From the NCBI GenBank assembly GCA_002786065.1, contig NHNY01000029.1, positions 186,001-250,000 on the forward strand: DNA of 64,000 bases. The letters are read 5' to 3'. Below are positions 36,156-46,007 of the stretch, in pieces. Both the position numbers and the translations under genes were made by a program. This DNA comes from Microcyclospora pomicola. Lineage: Eukaryota > Ascomycota > Dothideomycetes > Capnodiales. Under the pieces are notes generated by a model that was not told the origin of the DNA, did not search any database, and worked only from the letters and a program-made list of their open reading frames with translations. The first letter of the stretch is position 1. Each line of letters begins with the position of its first letter.

Positions 36156-36716
36156 GGTGGTCGGTTCTCTGAGGATGAGGAGGGGTAGCGGGGTTGTGTT
36201 ATGACTTGGGGTAAGGAGATGTCGATCGTACTGAGTGTCCGAGTTGAGCGAGGAAGAAAGCAATTGTCGATGAAGAACGAGATATTTGAAATGCGAGGTT
36301 GTAGTTGAACATTTGGTTGGATTTTTTGCCAATGTTCATGTACTGCTCCACTTACCATCTCGGCGCGGGATGACGCTGCTATCACAACTCAATGGCTGGC
36401 TGGGGCATTGTTATTGGTACACGTTGGGAGGTCATCCGTGTCAGACAATCACTTGCAGACCTAGTTGAAGACGAGAGTCTAGACAGTCACCCCAAGTGCT
36501 TACCGTATGTCAGGAGTATGCCTACGATGTTTGATCGAAGTCAGGATTGCAAACGGAGATATGGAATGTTGATGGGACGAAATTAGACTTCTCCGAGCTG
36601 CCGACGATGTACGTGCGCTACGAGCACGAGATGGAAGTCGAGATGATGCGCACACCACAATCACCTCACGTCCTGTCTCGACATCATCGCCCTGGAAGTG
36701 CTGCAGACATTGCAGC
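36156..36716. promoter_or_regulatory. shared upstream region of the oxidoreductase (-) and HEM14 (+)
   Basis: The 561 bases between divergent start codons must carry both promoters. No specific binding sites are assigned. Confidence 0.4.
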
Positions 36717-38552
36717 ATGCTTCGCCGTGGCCATGCGATAGCACATTCGTCGAGGGGATGGTCGATTGCCCGGCTGTCTCCGTCACTGAATTCCAATGGC
36801 TTGAGGCTGTATAGCTCGGACAGCCAGCTGCAACAGAATCGCCACAATCTGGTCCACCAACGTCGCCATCATGCTGCGATCCTTGGAGGAGGAATCACTG
36901 GCTTGGCGACAGCTTACTTCCTCACCAAGTCCATGCCTGGCACCAAAATCACAATCTTCGAGGCCTCAGATCGCATCGGAGGTTGGCTTTCGTCGAAGCG
37001 GGTGCCTGTTCAAGATGGGTCCATTCTATTTGAAGCTGGACCAAGAACAATTCGACCTTCACCGAACGGTATGCTGACGGTCAAACTGTTGCGAGAACTG
37101 GACCTAGTGAAGCACACCATCCTGGCGCAAAAGACCTCGCCAGCTGCACAAAATCGCTTTGTCTACTACCCAGATCGCCTCGTCCGCATGCCACATCCAT
37201 CTTTCGGATTGGCAGAAAACATCTGGAGTGTTTTGACAGAACCGGTCTTCAAAGGTCTGTTCCCGGCAATCGTGCGGGATTTGCTGGCAATCCAACGGGA
37301 TCCATCACTTCAAGATGAAAGTATCGGATCATTCATCACACGCCGCTTCGACCAGCGTGTCGCGGACCAGATCCTAAGTGCCGTGGTACACGGCATCTAT
37401 GCTGGTGATATTTGGGAGCTTTCCGTAAAGAGCTTGTTTCCGGGGTTGTGGAGGATGGAGGCGGACGCTGGTGGGATAATCGGCGGGATGTTGAAGGCTT
37501 CCAAGGAAGGCGTTGAAGTCTCAAAAGCCGATGCAGACTTTGTCTTGGAGATGAACGAAGATGCCATGGACCCGATCCTGAAAGAGACGCTCAAAAACAC
37601 AAGTGTTTTCACCTTGAAGGACGGTTTAGCACAGTTGATCGACGGTCTTGCACGCAACCTTCTCGAGAATGGCAATGTGGAGTTCCGAACGACAACACCC
37701 GTGCAAAACATGCGTCCAGCTCAGGACAATGACGGTGTTTGGATCAAAGCAGGCAACGATGGAAAGGAAGAGCTCTTCGCACATGCTATATCGGCACTCA
37801 ATCCTGGACATCTCAATGCCACGTCGCAGACCTCGCTCGTTCCGGCTATCCCTACAGTCACGGTCATGACCGTCAACCTGTATTTCCGTACCCCGGGCCT
37901 CCATCCACCTGGGTTTGGCTACGTGATACCACGCGCGACGCCCTTCGAGAACAACCCTGAGCGTGCTCTGGGCGTAGTCTTCGACAATGCCTATTCTCCA
38001 GACCCTGAAGCCACCAATCCTGCCAACTGGCATACGCTGGACCACGAAAAGCTGCTCGAACTTCGCAAGCTGGGTCAATTGATCAATGTCGACGACTTTT
38101 CATGGATCAACTTCCCCGACAAGCCGAACATGCAAGATGATGTGAAAGCAAGAGGCACGAAACTCACGGTAATGCTGGGCGGCCATTGGTGGAAGGATTG
38201 GCCGGTATTTCCGGACGAACAGGAAGGACTTGCACTCGCCAAGTCCGTCGTCGAGCGACATCTGGGTATCAAAGAGGAGCCTGAGGTGTGGCAGGTCAAC
38301 ATCCAGAAGGACTGCATCCCACAATACACTGTGGGCCACGAACAGCGACTCAAGACCGCACACAACGCCATCTGGCGGGAATACAAAGGACGTCTACGAG
38401 TTGCGGGGAGCTGGATGTGGGGAGTCGGAGTGAATGATTGTCTCAGATCCGCCTGGGATGTGGTAAAGGGCTTGAAGCTCGGCCGTGACGGAACTGGTCT
38501 TGAGCATGTTGGGAAGAACGAATGGGTTCGCGCCAAAAATAAACCTACATAG
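36717..38552 (+). CDS. HEM14: protoporphyrinogen oxidase Hem14
   Basis: A single exon encodes 611 residues. The first 50 residues are rich in Arg, Ser and His with almost no acids, as in a mitochondrial leader. The FAD-binding GGGITG (57-62) follows, with IFEASDRIGGWLSS and the family-typical FEAGPRTIRP. The C-terminal part has the FAD-closing segment with VAGSWMWGVGVNDC. The enzyme oxidises protoporphyrinogen IX to protoporphyrin IX with oxygen on the inner mitochondrial membrane, the step before ferrochelatase in haem synthesis. Length and motifs are those of a complete fungal enzyme. The stop codon is only 180 bases before the longer SUA5 start, so the two genes are tightly packed on the same strand. 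Confidence 0.95.
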   Translation: MLRRGHAIAHSSRGWSIARLSPSLNSNGLRLYSSDSQLQQNRHNLVHQRRHHAAILGGGITGLATAYFLTKSMPGTKITIFEASDRIGGWLSSKRVPVQDGSILFEAGPRTIRPSPNGMLTVKLLRELDLVKHTILAQKTSPAAQNRFVYYPDRLVRMPHPSFGLAENIWSVLTEPVFKGLFPAIVRDLLAIQRDPSLQDESIGSFITRRFDQRVADQILSAVVHGIYAGDIWELSVKSLFPGLWRMEADAGGIIGGMLKASKEGVEVSKADADFVLEMNEDAMDPILKETLKNTSVFTLKDGLAQLIDGLARNLLENGNVEFRTTTPVQNMRPAQDNDGVWIKAGNDGKEELFAHAISALNPGHLNATSQTSLVPAIPTVTVMTVNLYFRTPGLHPPGFGYVIPRATPFENNPERALGVVFDNAYSPDPEATNPANWHTLDHEKLLELRKLGQLINVDDFSWINFPDKPNMQDDVKARGTKLTVMLGGHWWKDWPVFPDEQEGLALAKSVVERHLGIKEEPEVWQVNIQKDCIPQYTVGHEQRLKTAHNAIWREYKGRLRVAGSWMWGVGVNDCLRSAWDVVKGLKLGRDGTGLEHVGKNEWVRAKNKPT

Positions 38553-38732
38553 GCGAATAATAGCATTGTTGAGCAGATCTCGCTAAGCCATGTGGAAGAT
38601 CAATGTCGCATCCATGGAATGCATCTCTTACCGTGACAGCGCGACTAGCGTCATTTCACAAAAAAGTTCCAATGATGACTCCAGACTTTCTACGTGAAAT
38701 TTCCCATTTGACAACCATTCGCGAACGAATCT

Positions 38733-40340
38733 TTGATGAGCCTTTCCATCGGAGTAGTGTTACGAAAATTCAATACCGCTGCTCTCTACACACGCGCGTG
38801 GAATCGCATCGATAGCTCCGTCGTCACAAAGCAAAACTCAGCATGGCACTTTAAAAGATATATTCGCTCGTATTGCTTGCTTGACAGTAAACACAACGAC
38901 TTATGCAATCAAAACCAGTCTGCAGCACTGCACGTCATGATGGATTCGACAATACCCCTACAAACGTCTATCCTCGCCATAAATCCCCGAATCATCGGTC
39001 ATGTGAAGGCCATATCACGACCCGGCGACCTGCTCGATGACCTGGATATCGAGCTCAACCTGGATTCGGAAGACGCACGTAGGCTCAACTACGCAGCCGA
39101 GCAACTGAGGACGTCTGACATACCCGTCGCGTTCCCCACGGAAACGGTGTATGGCTTGGGCGCGGACGCGACGCGCAGCGCGGCGGTCAAGGGCATTTAT
39201 AAGGCGAAGCAGAGGCCAGCTGATAACCCGCTGATCGTGCATATTGCTTCATTGAGGCAGTTGCGGCGACTGCTGAAGCCGTCTGCGCAAGCGTACATGG
39301 GTGAGGCTCAGACCGACGACAGCCTTGACGAGGATCCCATTCCTGAAATCTACAAAACACTCATCACGCGGTTCTGGCCTGGGCCCCTTACCATTATCTT
39401 ACCAAATCCCCAAGACTCATCGTTAGCGCCAGAGGTCACTGCTGGGTTGGACACGTTTGGAGCACGAATGCCCAAGGACGTGTTGGCTCTCGCACTCATA
39501 CACTTGGCTGGTGTGCCCATTGCAGCTCCGTCGGCGAACGCCTCGACGAAACCTTCACCGACCGCTGCGGAGCATGTTGCCTACGATTTAGACGGGCGAA
39601 TCAACACGATCATTGACGGCGGACCTTGCGACGTTGGAGTGGAGAGCACAGTCGTCGATGGGCTCTCACAACCTCCACTCATATTGAGACCAGGTGGGAT
39701 CAGTCTAGAGCAGCTTAGAGCTTGTCCTGGATGGGAGAACACGCAAATCGGGTACAAGAATGTGTCTGAGATCGGAAGCAAACCCCGTGCTCCTGGAATG
39801 AAGTACCGACACTATGCGCCTAAAGCGAAAGTGATTCTGTTCGAGAGTGATAAGAACGCCCCCAGTAATGCGGGATTGTTGGGGTTCGGTGCGTCGAACA
39901 TGCGCATAGGTCTAGTGCGAACCAAAACATGGAGTCTTGACACAAGCACTGATGCCAGTGCTGTCATTGGAAAGTCAGCACCCGGAATTGATGAGGTAGC
40001 GAGGACGAGTGCAAGATCGGTTCAGTCACAGACAGGAATTGCGGGTTTACTACAAAGTCTAGAAACGAGTCAGGAACCACGACAAGCGTTACAGCAGCAC
40101 CAATGCACTGCTGGAGGTTCGGTCTTCCAGTTACTAGACATTGCGTTGGGCAGTAGCAGCACCAACATCGCGAGGTGGATATTCTCTGCACTACGCGAAC
40201 TAGACCGGGAGAATGTCGACTTCATCGTCGTCGAGGGTATAGATGATGCTGAAGGTGACACTGCGGCTGCTGTGATGAATCGTATACGCAAAGCCGCAGA
40301 AGTGCACGTGACGTCCTCACGTATCATTGAGCATTCATAG
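38733..40340 (+). CDS. SUA5: threonylcarbamoyl-AMP synthase Sua5, with probable mitochondrial leader
   Basis: A single exon of 535 residues from the first ATG, or 467 from the ATG at 38937. The YrdC/Sua5 domain (about residues 115-320) has FPTETVYGLGADA, the KAKQRPADNP substrate loop (157-166), PSANAST, ESTVVD and LRPGGIS. A linker with PGMKYRHYAPK leads into the C-terminal Sua5 domain. The enzyme makes threonylcarbamoyl-AMP from Thr, bicarbonate and ATP for t6A at position 37 of ANN-decoding tRNAs, in cytosol and mitochondria. Residues 1-48 have many Arg/Lys, hydrophobics and nearly no acids, as in a mitochondrial presequence. The next ATGs (38937, 38940) start at the usual cytosolic N-terminus, MDSTIPLQTSIL. 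Two starts in one gene would serve both compartments. Confidence 0.93.
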   Translation: MMSLSIGVVLRKFNTAALYTRAWNRIDSSVVTKQNSAWHFKRYIRSYCLLDSKHNDLCNQNQSAALHVMMDSTIPLQTSILAINPRIIGHVKAISRPGDLLDDLDIELNLDSEDARRLNYAAEQLRTSDIPVAFPTETVYGLGADATRSAAVKGIYKAKQRPADNPLIVHIASLRQLRRLLKPSAQAYMGEAQTDDSLDEDPIPEIYKTLITRFWPGPLTIILPNPQDSSLAPEVTAGLDTFGARMPKDVLALALIHLAGVPIAAPSANASTKPSPTAAEHVAYDLDGRINTIIDGGPCDVGVESTVVDGLSQPPLILRPGGISLEQLRACPGWENTQIGYKNVSEIGSKPRAPGMKYRHYAPKAKVILFESDKNAPSNAGLLGFGASNMRIGLVRTKTWSLDTSTDASAVIGKSAPGIDEVARTSARSVQSQTGIAGLLQSLETSQEPRQALQQHQCTAGGSVFQLLDIALGSSSTNIARWIFSALRELDRENVDFIVVEGIDDAEGDTAAAVMNRIRKAAEVHVTSSRIIEHS

Positions 40341-41090
40341 CCTCGATAGCAGCAGCATCTATCTGGTGGAGAGAATATGCTGCTGTGACCCAGCAGACAA
40401 GTCGTACATGGTGTATGGCCTTAATCGTAGGCGGAAGAGTATGTCCGTTTCTCTGTGGCAGTGCTGGCTGCATGTTGAAGTACGACCAGGCACCACAACA
40501 CAGAAACACAGACAGTCAGGGCTACTGTTACCTTAACAGGCAACATCTGCATACCGATTGAGCTACGGGAGACCTTTGCACAGTTGTGCATAAAACCGTG
40601 TAAACTTGCCTGATGTTCTGAGACATCTAAGCGCCGTACTAAAATTTCTAAATGTAGCTTATCGTTCTGCCGCTATGGGGCAGTACTCTCGACATCTATT
40701 TAGCAATCCCGCGAGCATATACATACATCTCTTACCTCGTACTTATTACAACTCTTACTATTTGATCAGCATTTACATATCTTACCTTGTACTTATCCTA
40801 ACTTTAGCATGTCATGTCGCCTAACCCGTGGCAGGCGCTTATCACGGAGTACGAAGACTATAGCCTACATTAGGTTCCTTATGCCGTGTTAACGAACGGC
40901 GGTTTAGAGCGCATACAGCGATGTTAGAAGAAGTAAGTTACTATTTCAAGATTGTCTCGCTCTTTATCAGTGAATACTGAATGTTCTGCTAGGTTCTACT
41001 CTTAAGCAGCTCTTAGTACTCCCGAGCTAGCACTCGCTAGCGCGGGTGCCTCTTAATTCAAAGCATTTTTTAAATAGCTTCTGAAGAATG
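40341..41090. other. transition from housekeeping DNA to RIP-damaged DNA
   Basis: To about 40590 the sequence resembles the normal intergenic DNA. From about 40600 it becomes AT-richer, with many TA steps and TAG triplets. On the minus strand at 40554-40565 lies a 12-base match to the tRNA internal promoter box A (TAGCTCAATCGG), but no full cloverleaf. No gene is supported. Confidence 0.45.
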
Positions 41091-42740
41091 CTAGTAGAGG
41101 ACCCTAGTAAGCCCTTACATTGGCCTAATATTTCAGGGTTTTGAAGATGCTATACTACTAAATCACAGGCGATAAGGTTTCGAAGGAGACAGTCCGCGAC
41201 GTGAATACTATAAGCCCTTATCGACAAGGATAAACTCGTTCAATTTGGATCAGCTAACAATGTTAGTAGTTTATTAAGCACTACGTGTCTAGGAAGAAGG
41301 CTACTTACTACTGTCCGAAGCCTATAGCTTCTAAAACAGACTCCGTCTGTCTATTACATTTCCTCTATATCGAAGATATAGCTATATACCCTAATGAACG
41401 ACAGCGAGTCTAACAGGCTTTCCTTATACTTATTCATATATATAGTAGCCTAAGGCCTAGCTCGACTACTAGCTTAAGTTAGGGGCTAAGCAAGAAGTCA
41501 CTTAATTTGTAGGACTCCTCCTCGAGTTCTTAAAATACTGTAGATTCGGAATTAGTAGGACTTCGCTACCGCGACGTAGAGCTTATTCTAGTTCAAAGTA
41601 GGGAGCAAACACGATTCGCTATTTAGTTAAGATTTGCACGCTTTAAAGGCGGAGCGTATAGAGTATAAGCGTATATATGCTATAAACTAGCAAGAACTAA
41701 GTATTAACTGCTAATTACTTTGTTATAGCAAAACTTTCACTTAGTAGAACTAAGCAGATGTGCTTCTTTGTCCTGTAGCTTACCTAATCGCTCTCGCCCT
41801 CTACGATAAAGCCTTCTACTTACTATCCCTTAATAAGGTTACCTCTATCCTTGCCCTAAAGGTTCCGCTAGGACGTCAGTCTCTAAAAGTACCTTAGTAA
41901 AAGGGCATCCTTAATACATATATACTACGAGTAAAGAGTAATATAAATTCCTATGTAGAGCTACTCGGCAGTGTAGTAAGTAAACACCTAAGCAGGCTTA
42001 GGTTAGCTATAAATTATGAACACCCTATAACGTGGTATTGTTTGCGTCGCTGTGTTCTTAACGCTGTAGATAGTTAGATTAGTCCCTGTCCTATCTTACT
42101 ACCTTTCGATGCTAACTACCTTCTTACTTTAGCATCTAGATCAGACGAAGTACGGAACTAGATTGCGGGTCACCTTAATAGTCGTACGTATAGAAACCAT
42201 TATCAAGACTAGTATATCCAGCTGGATGTCGCGAATCTCGTTATGGAACAACCTACTAAGGACAAACTGATGCAGAAGCTTAGCGATATGAGCTCGAATG
42301 CCGACCTAAGTGCTAATATATCACTACCTCAAGATGCGCAGGAGCGGATTGAAGCGCTACTAGATGTCGTTGCACTGGTAGCAGAGCATCAAAAACTCGC
42401 CGAAAAATTGAAAGAGCAGTATCGTACCATCTTAAGAGCACCTACCTCCTCGGAATTGTATATAGCGTACTCCGAGGCATGGCGCGCTGTGAAAGCCAGG
42501 AAAGACCTCCATCGGACCTAGTGGAGGGCTCGTCTACGTCGCGAGTATTTTGCGCAGAGAGATGTTCTTCTGATCGACGCACAACTCAATGGTGAAGATG
42601 AGCGTCCCAAGGAAGCAATACCGCGCTAGAGGAAGATTTCGGAAATGCCGGAGCGAGCAATGTTAGCACGGCTAGTAGTCGATGCAGCTACAATAACTCC
42701 GCTCACGTAAGCACAAAGAGTCACCGCTATGTAGGCGCTC
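41090..42740 (+). pseudogene. RIP-damaged DUF3435 tyrosine recombinase (Starship captain/Crypton type)
   Basis: Conceptual reading of the + strand gives consecutive DUF3435 signatures in the right order, although frames change and TGG codons appear as TAG. They are PNERQRVQQAFLILIHIYSSLRP (around 41390-41455, the first conserved Arg in SLRP), LRYRDVELILVQ (41560-41600), LIALALYDKAF (41780-41815), YCLRR (around 42030, second Arg pair), then GHLNSRTY...HY (42165-42205, the His/Arg box). An intact reading stretch follows at 42243-42521 with KLMQKLSDMSS and a charged helix, as after the recombinase core. DUF3435 proteins are tyrosine recombinases that move Cryptons and the giant Starships. The copy is clearly dead, because RIP-type changes put stops throughout. 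The start and the catalytic Tyr are not placed exactly. Confidence 0.75.
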
Positions 42741-43405
42741 GCGGATCTCTGTCACCGCATAGAGCGTCCGGGCATGTCAGTCGCGCCAAGCGAAAGCACC
42801 ATAGCCTAGCCACAACCACAGACCACACAGCCGATAATAGCCGATAAGGCTGTGCCGATAAGATGCCACCCCCTCCAGTGTCTTTTCTGTCTTGGAGAAC
42901 AGCTGCTCCTTCACAAACATCGAACTAAAGTGTTCAGTCGACCACAAAAGCTCTAGGATCATGTTCAGGTCCATATCAATGCCCTAGACAAGCATCACAG
43001 TCTGCCTTGTCCGCACCCACATTGCAGAGCACAAAGCGTCGTCTTGAACAACGTTCAGCATCTTTTGAGTCATGCACAGAGAGAGCATGGAATCCGCCTC
43101 CTGGCTCGCTACGTGTGCTCCCCTAACTGCACACACGACATGTGTAGTTGTTATTATTGACGTTGCGTCTCTTTGTTTGCACGCTGTATCATATACGATG
43201 CCTCCGCTTGGTTCTAGTCTTGGCCGCAGGACATCATTGCTGCAAGGTGACTGCTAGTGCCGGAGATGGACGTACGTCTCATACAAAGTCGTGCAGTACT
43301 CCGTCTCTTCAAGTTTGGCAGGAGAAGGCCACCGCATGTGGTAATTGGTCGCATCGGCACAGGTGAACTGATCAGACTCGCACTGAGCGTCCTAAGCGTG
43401 CATTG
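42741..43405. other. start of the island without RIP; short unrecognised frames
   Basis: The sequence returns to normal base composition. A 65-codon minus-strand frame (42974-42777) has a hydrophobic, Trp-rich end, but I do not recognise it. It may be the decayed tail of an accessory gene. Confidence 0.3.
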
Positions 43406-43830
43406 TCATTGTAACTCATGCTGAAGCCGTCGGTGGAAGTCATCGCTTCGCAATATGTATGTGTGCTCGACCAACATTTGTAGGTGTGCTGCAAACAAGG
43501 GTGACACTCTTCCTTGCGCAATGGCACGCACATACCACGTTACCAAAACGAAAGCGCCAAAAATCCGCTCAACTGTCGGACGCTCTTTCGGATCAAGATG
43601 TCTCATTCCGGAGAGCATTTGCAGCGCTGTTTCGCAACCGTTTCCTTTATTCTCTGGGCAATGACACACTGCTCCATTTCGCTTGTAGGGTCGCCAGCAG
43701 TTTGAATGATGGTCTTGATCATGGGACGTTGTTGGGCGGGCAAGAGGTGATGTCGTCAAGGTCTATTTGCAGGTTCCTCTCCATGCTCCTGAAGATACTA
43801 TGATAGCGCTTATCTTCCGCTCTGCCAAGC
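43406..43830 (-). pseudogene. decayed protein-kinase C-lobe fragment
   Basis: The minus strand reads LDDITSCPPNN and MIKTIIQTAGDPTSEMEQ in one frame and then, in another, ALQMLSGMRHLDPKERPTVERIF, which is typical of the last kinase helix (the DPKERPT segment). The frame change and an early stop indicate a broken gene fragment, not an exon of a working one. The N-lobe and catalytic loop are not found next to it. It sits upstream of, and divergent from, the HNH_2 gene. Base composition is normal, so decay here is not by RIP. Confidence 0.45.
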
Positions 43831-43907
43831 CTGAAGCCGTTTCTATAGCAACATTGGGCGAACGAGGTGAAGGATATGTATGACATGCTGCGATTAGTAG
43901 ACCATCT

Positions 43908-45293
43908 TTGTCCTCGACTCCATCAACTCGACTCGTCATGCTCGTGCGGCCAGCTTCTGGACCTCCTGTACCATCGAATCACCGGAACCTGTACACCACC
44001 GAGCGTCTGATCGTGCGGCATCCTCAATACCCGGACCGCAACAATGAGTTACTTTCCTTCGTAGCCACGGACGGCGATGCTAACAGACCTGGCGTGCAAT
44101 TCGGTCTCGTCCATACAACATGCGCAATCGTTGCAGATAATCGGTTTGATGGTTGGCTGTCCGACACGCGTGATCCACTTCGGCCACAGCTTGCTCTTAC
44201 CTTTCCAGATCTACTGCCTACCGGCGTGTACTACTTCCATGTCCCAGGCGCTACAGAACGATGTGCCGAGATATATCCCATCATCCCTAATTTCACCCTG
44301 TGGACCTTTCCTCACGGTCAGCTACCTTTAGAATGGCTCGCACCATCTATCAGAACAATCACCGAACCGATCACGGCCAAATCCCGCGACGTCTCTTGTC
44401 GTGTTACACAGCACGTCGAATCAACCGAGTCTGCCCATATTATTCCTCGTCGGGAGAAAGATTGGTTTGCAGCGAACGAGATGGACAAATACTGCCAGTT
44501 CACTACGAGACGAGGACGTGACGCGACTGATGGCGACGAGAATTTGATGCTGCTCCGTATGGATCTACACGACCAGTGGGATCGGACGCGCTTCAGCATC
44601 GTGCCTAAAATGGGCCCTGAACAGACTTATGCCTGGGTGGCCCATGTCAACAGCGCTTCGCCAGAGTTGAATCATCTTTTCCACAATCTTTGTCTACAAC
44701 CACTTATCGGCATCCGACCTCAGTACCTTTTCACGCGCCTTGCATGGAACCTCTATCCAAACCTTCAAGGCTTCCTACAGCGGGGAGTCACGCGACGATT
44801 GAAGGTATACAACACCGTGCGCGACTATGACGGTGATCAGTGCCATTCTTTCTGCGAGGATCAAGGGCCACATCGAAGTGCTAGCCCCAAAAAGAGCCGC
44901 AGCCCAGCTAAGAGGCAACGGGTTTTGGACAACGCTCTAGTCCACAAGACGAGTTTCGATTCAGGCTATACGAGCTGTAGGGGTACCGACTCGTGGTCTC
45001 GGGCGGAGATCATTGATAGGCGAGCATCACAAGACGACGAGAACAGTGACGGTGATGATGAGCCAGATGAGAAAGACTACGATAGTTTTGATCTGTACCA
45101 GAAATCACGAAAGAGGGCTGCATCAGTAAGCGGAAGTGAACGGTGTTCGGAGCGCGGCAGACGGCACATAATCACTCAATTGTGGGAGCGGTCTTTGACG
45201 CCTGATGATCCGTATGGCGAAAAGAGGCGCGCACTGATGTCGGAGTCGTATGACGGGAGATCACTTCGAGGGCGTAAACGACGTCGAAGTTGA
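43908..45293 (+). CDS. fungal HNH_2 nuclease-like protein
   Basis: A single frame encodes 461 residues and looks intact. Residues 1-160 form a beta-rich region of unknown type. The HNH_2 domain follows: CRVTQHVEST (Cys164), AHIIPRREKDWF (His177), then ENLMLLRMDLHDQWD (Asn212, His221) and RFSIVPK. This is the order of the metal-binding and catalytic elements of HNH_2. Residues 320-461 are charged and disordered, with KKSRSPAKRQR and a GRKRRRS end as likely nuclear signals. These proteins are common in accessory parts of fungal genomes. Whether they cut DNA is unknown. The gene lies between the dead recombinase and the DUF3723 gene, and its lack of RIP contrasts with the flanks. Confidence 0.75.
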   Translation: MSSTPSTRLVMLVRPASGPPVPSNHRNLYTTERLIVRHPQYPDRNNELLSFVATDGDANRPGVQFGLVHTTCAIVADNRFDGWLSDTRDPLRPQLALTFPDLLPTGVYYFHVPGATERCAEIYPIIPNFTLWTFPHGQLPLEWLAPSIRTITEPITAKSRDVSCRVTQHVESTESAHIIPRREKDWFAANEMDKYCQFTTRRGRDATDGDENLMLLRMDLHDQWDRTRFSIVPKMGPEQTYAWVAHVNSASPELNHLFHNLCLQPLIGIRPQYLFTRLAWNLYPNLQGFLQRGVTRRLKVYNTVRDYDGDQCHSFCEDQGPHRSASPKKSRSPAKRQRVLDNALVHKTSFDSGYTSCRGTDSWSRAEIIDRRASQDDENSDGDDEPDEKDYDSFDLYQKSRKRAASVSGSERCSERGRRHIITQLWERSLTPDDPYGEKRRALMSESYDGRSLRGRKRRRS

Positions 45294-46007
45294 ACAAGTA
45301 GCTTGTATCTAGATTTACTAGCAACACCAAATCTGGAAGCGCTCTGTTTGCAATGAACATACACCGCCAGCACGTTACTTCACATGCACCAGGAACCAAA
45401 CAATGCAGGGTAGCGTCCACAAGCAAACGACCTGCCTGCCCAGTTTACCTCCTGGACGGTCAACCAGTACATCCGGATTTTGTAAAGTCTGGTTAGTTTG
45501 CGGGCATGACTTCCACATGGTGATGTATCCCTACTTTCAATAATGAGGTGTGGATCGCAAGTCCATAAGGGATGGCACACAGATTTTCAGTATTGAGATG
45601 TGGATCGCAAGTCCATGAGGGATGGCACACAGATCTCCAGAAATGGTATGAGGGATGGGTTCCCCTTCGGCTGACAATACCCCACGTTCGCGAATCCCAA
45701 GAGGTATGGCAAACCCTGCGGGAGTTTCGCGAAGTGGAAGCTTCTACCCTGCATCGCAGAGATCCCCACACCAGAGTTAGCGAGAGGGCCGCAATGCCGA
45801 ATGGAACAGGTACCCACTACTCGTTCCTGGAGAGCGGCTCGTCATACCTCATGGCATCGTGGCCCTTACGGGATCCACTCTAACAATAGACAAGCTTTTA
45901 AGCTTTTGGGAGCGCGCGCATGAGGCAGGCGCCTAATCGCAGTCACTCTATACATATTTCCATGTTGACCGTCCAGACTCGCCGTCGCAGCAAACATCGC
46001 AGCAAAC
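45294..46007. other. intergenic region with a 50-base tandem duplication
   Basis: This stretch lies between the HNH_2 and DUF3723 genes. It contains the two-copy repeat listed separately. A 103-codon + strand frame runs through that repeat (45572-45883), but I see no domain in it. Confidence 0.4.
45536..45635. repeat. two tandem copies of a 50-base unit
   Basis: The sequence around TGTGGATCGCAAGTCCAT recurs exactly 50 bases later, with only a few substitutions over the unit. The two copies lie head to tail upstream of the DUF3723 gene. Confidence 0.85.

Noticed and set aside
36156-36332. Earlier ATG for the Gfo/Idh/MocA gene (adds 59 residues)
   Set aside because: The nucleotide-binding motif should be at the N-terminus, and the extra residues look like untranslated leader.
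40480-40575. tRNA-Asn-like gene on the minus strand
   Set aside because: Box A matches, but the D-arm, anticodon loop size, T-arm and acceptor stem do not form.
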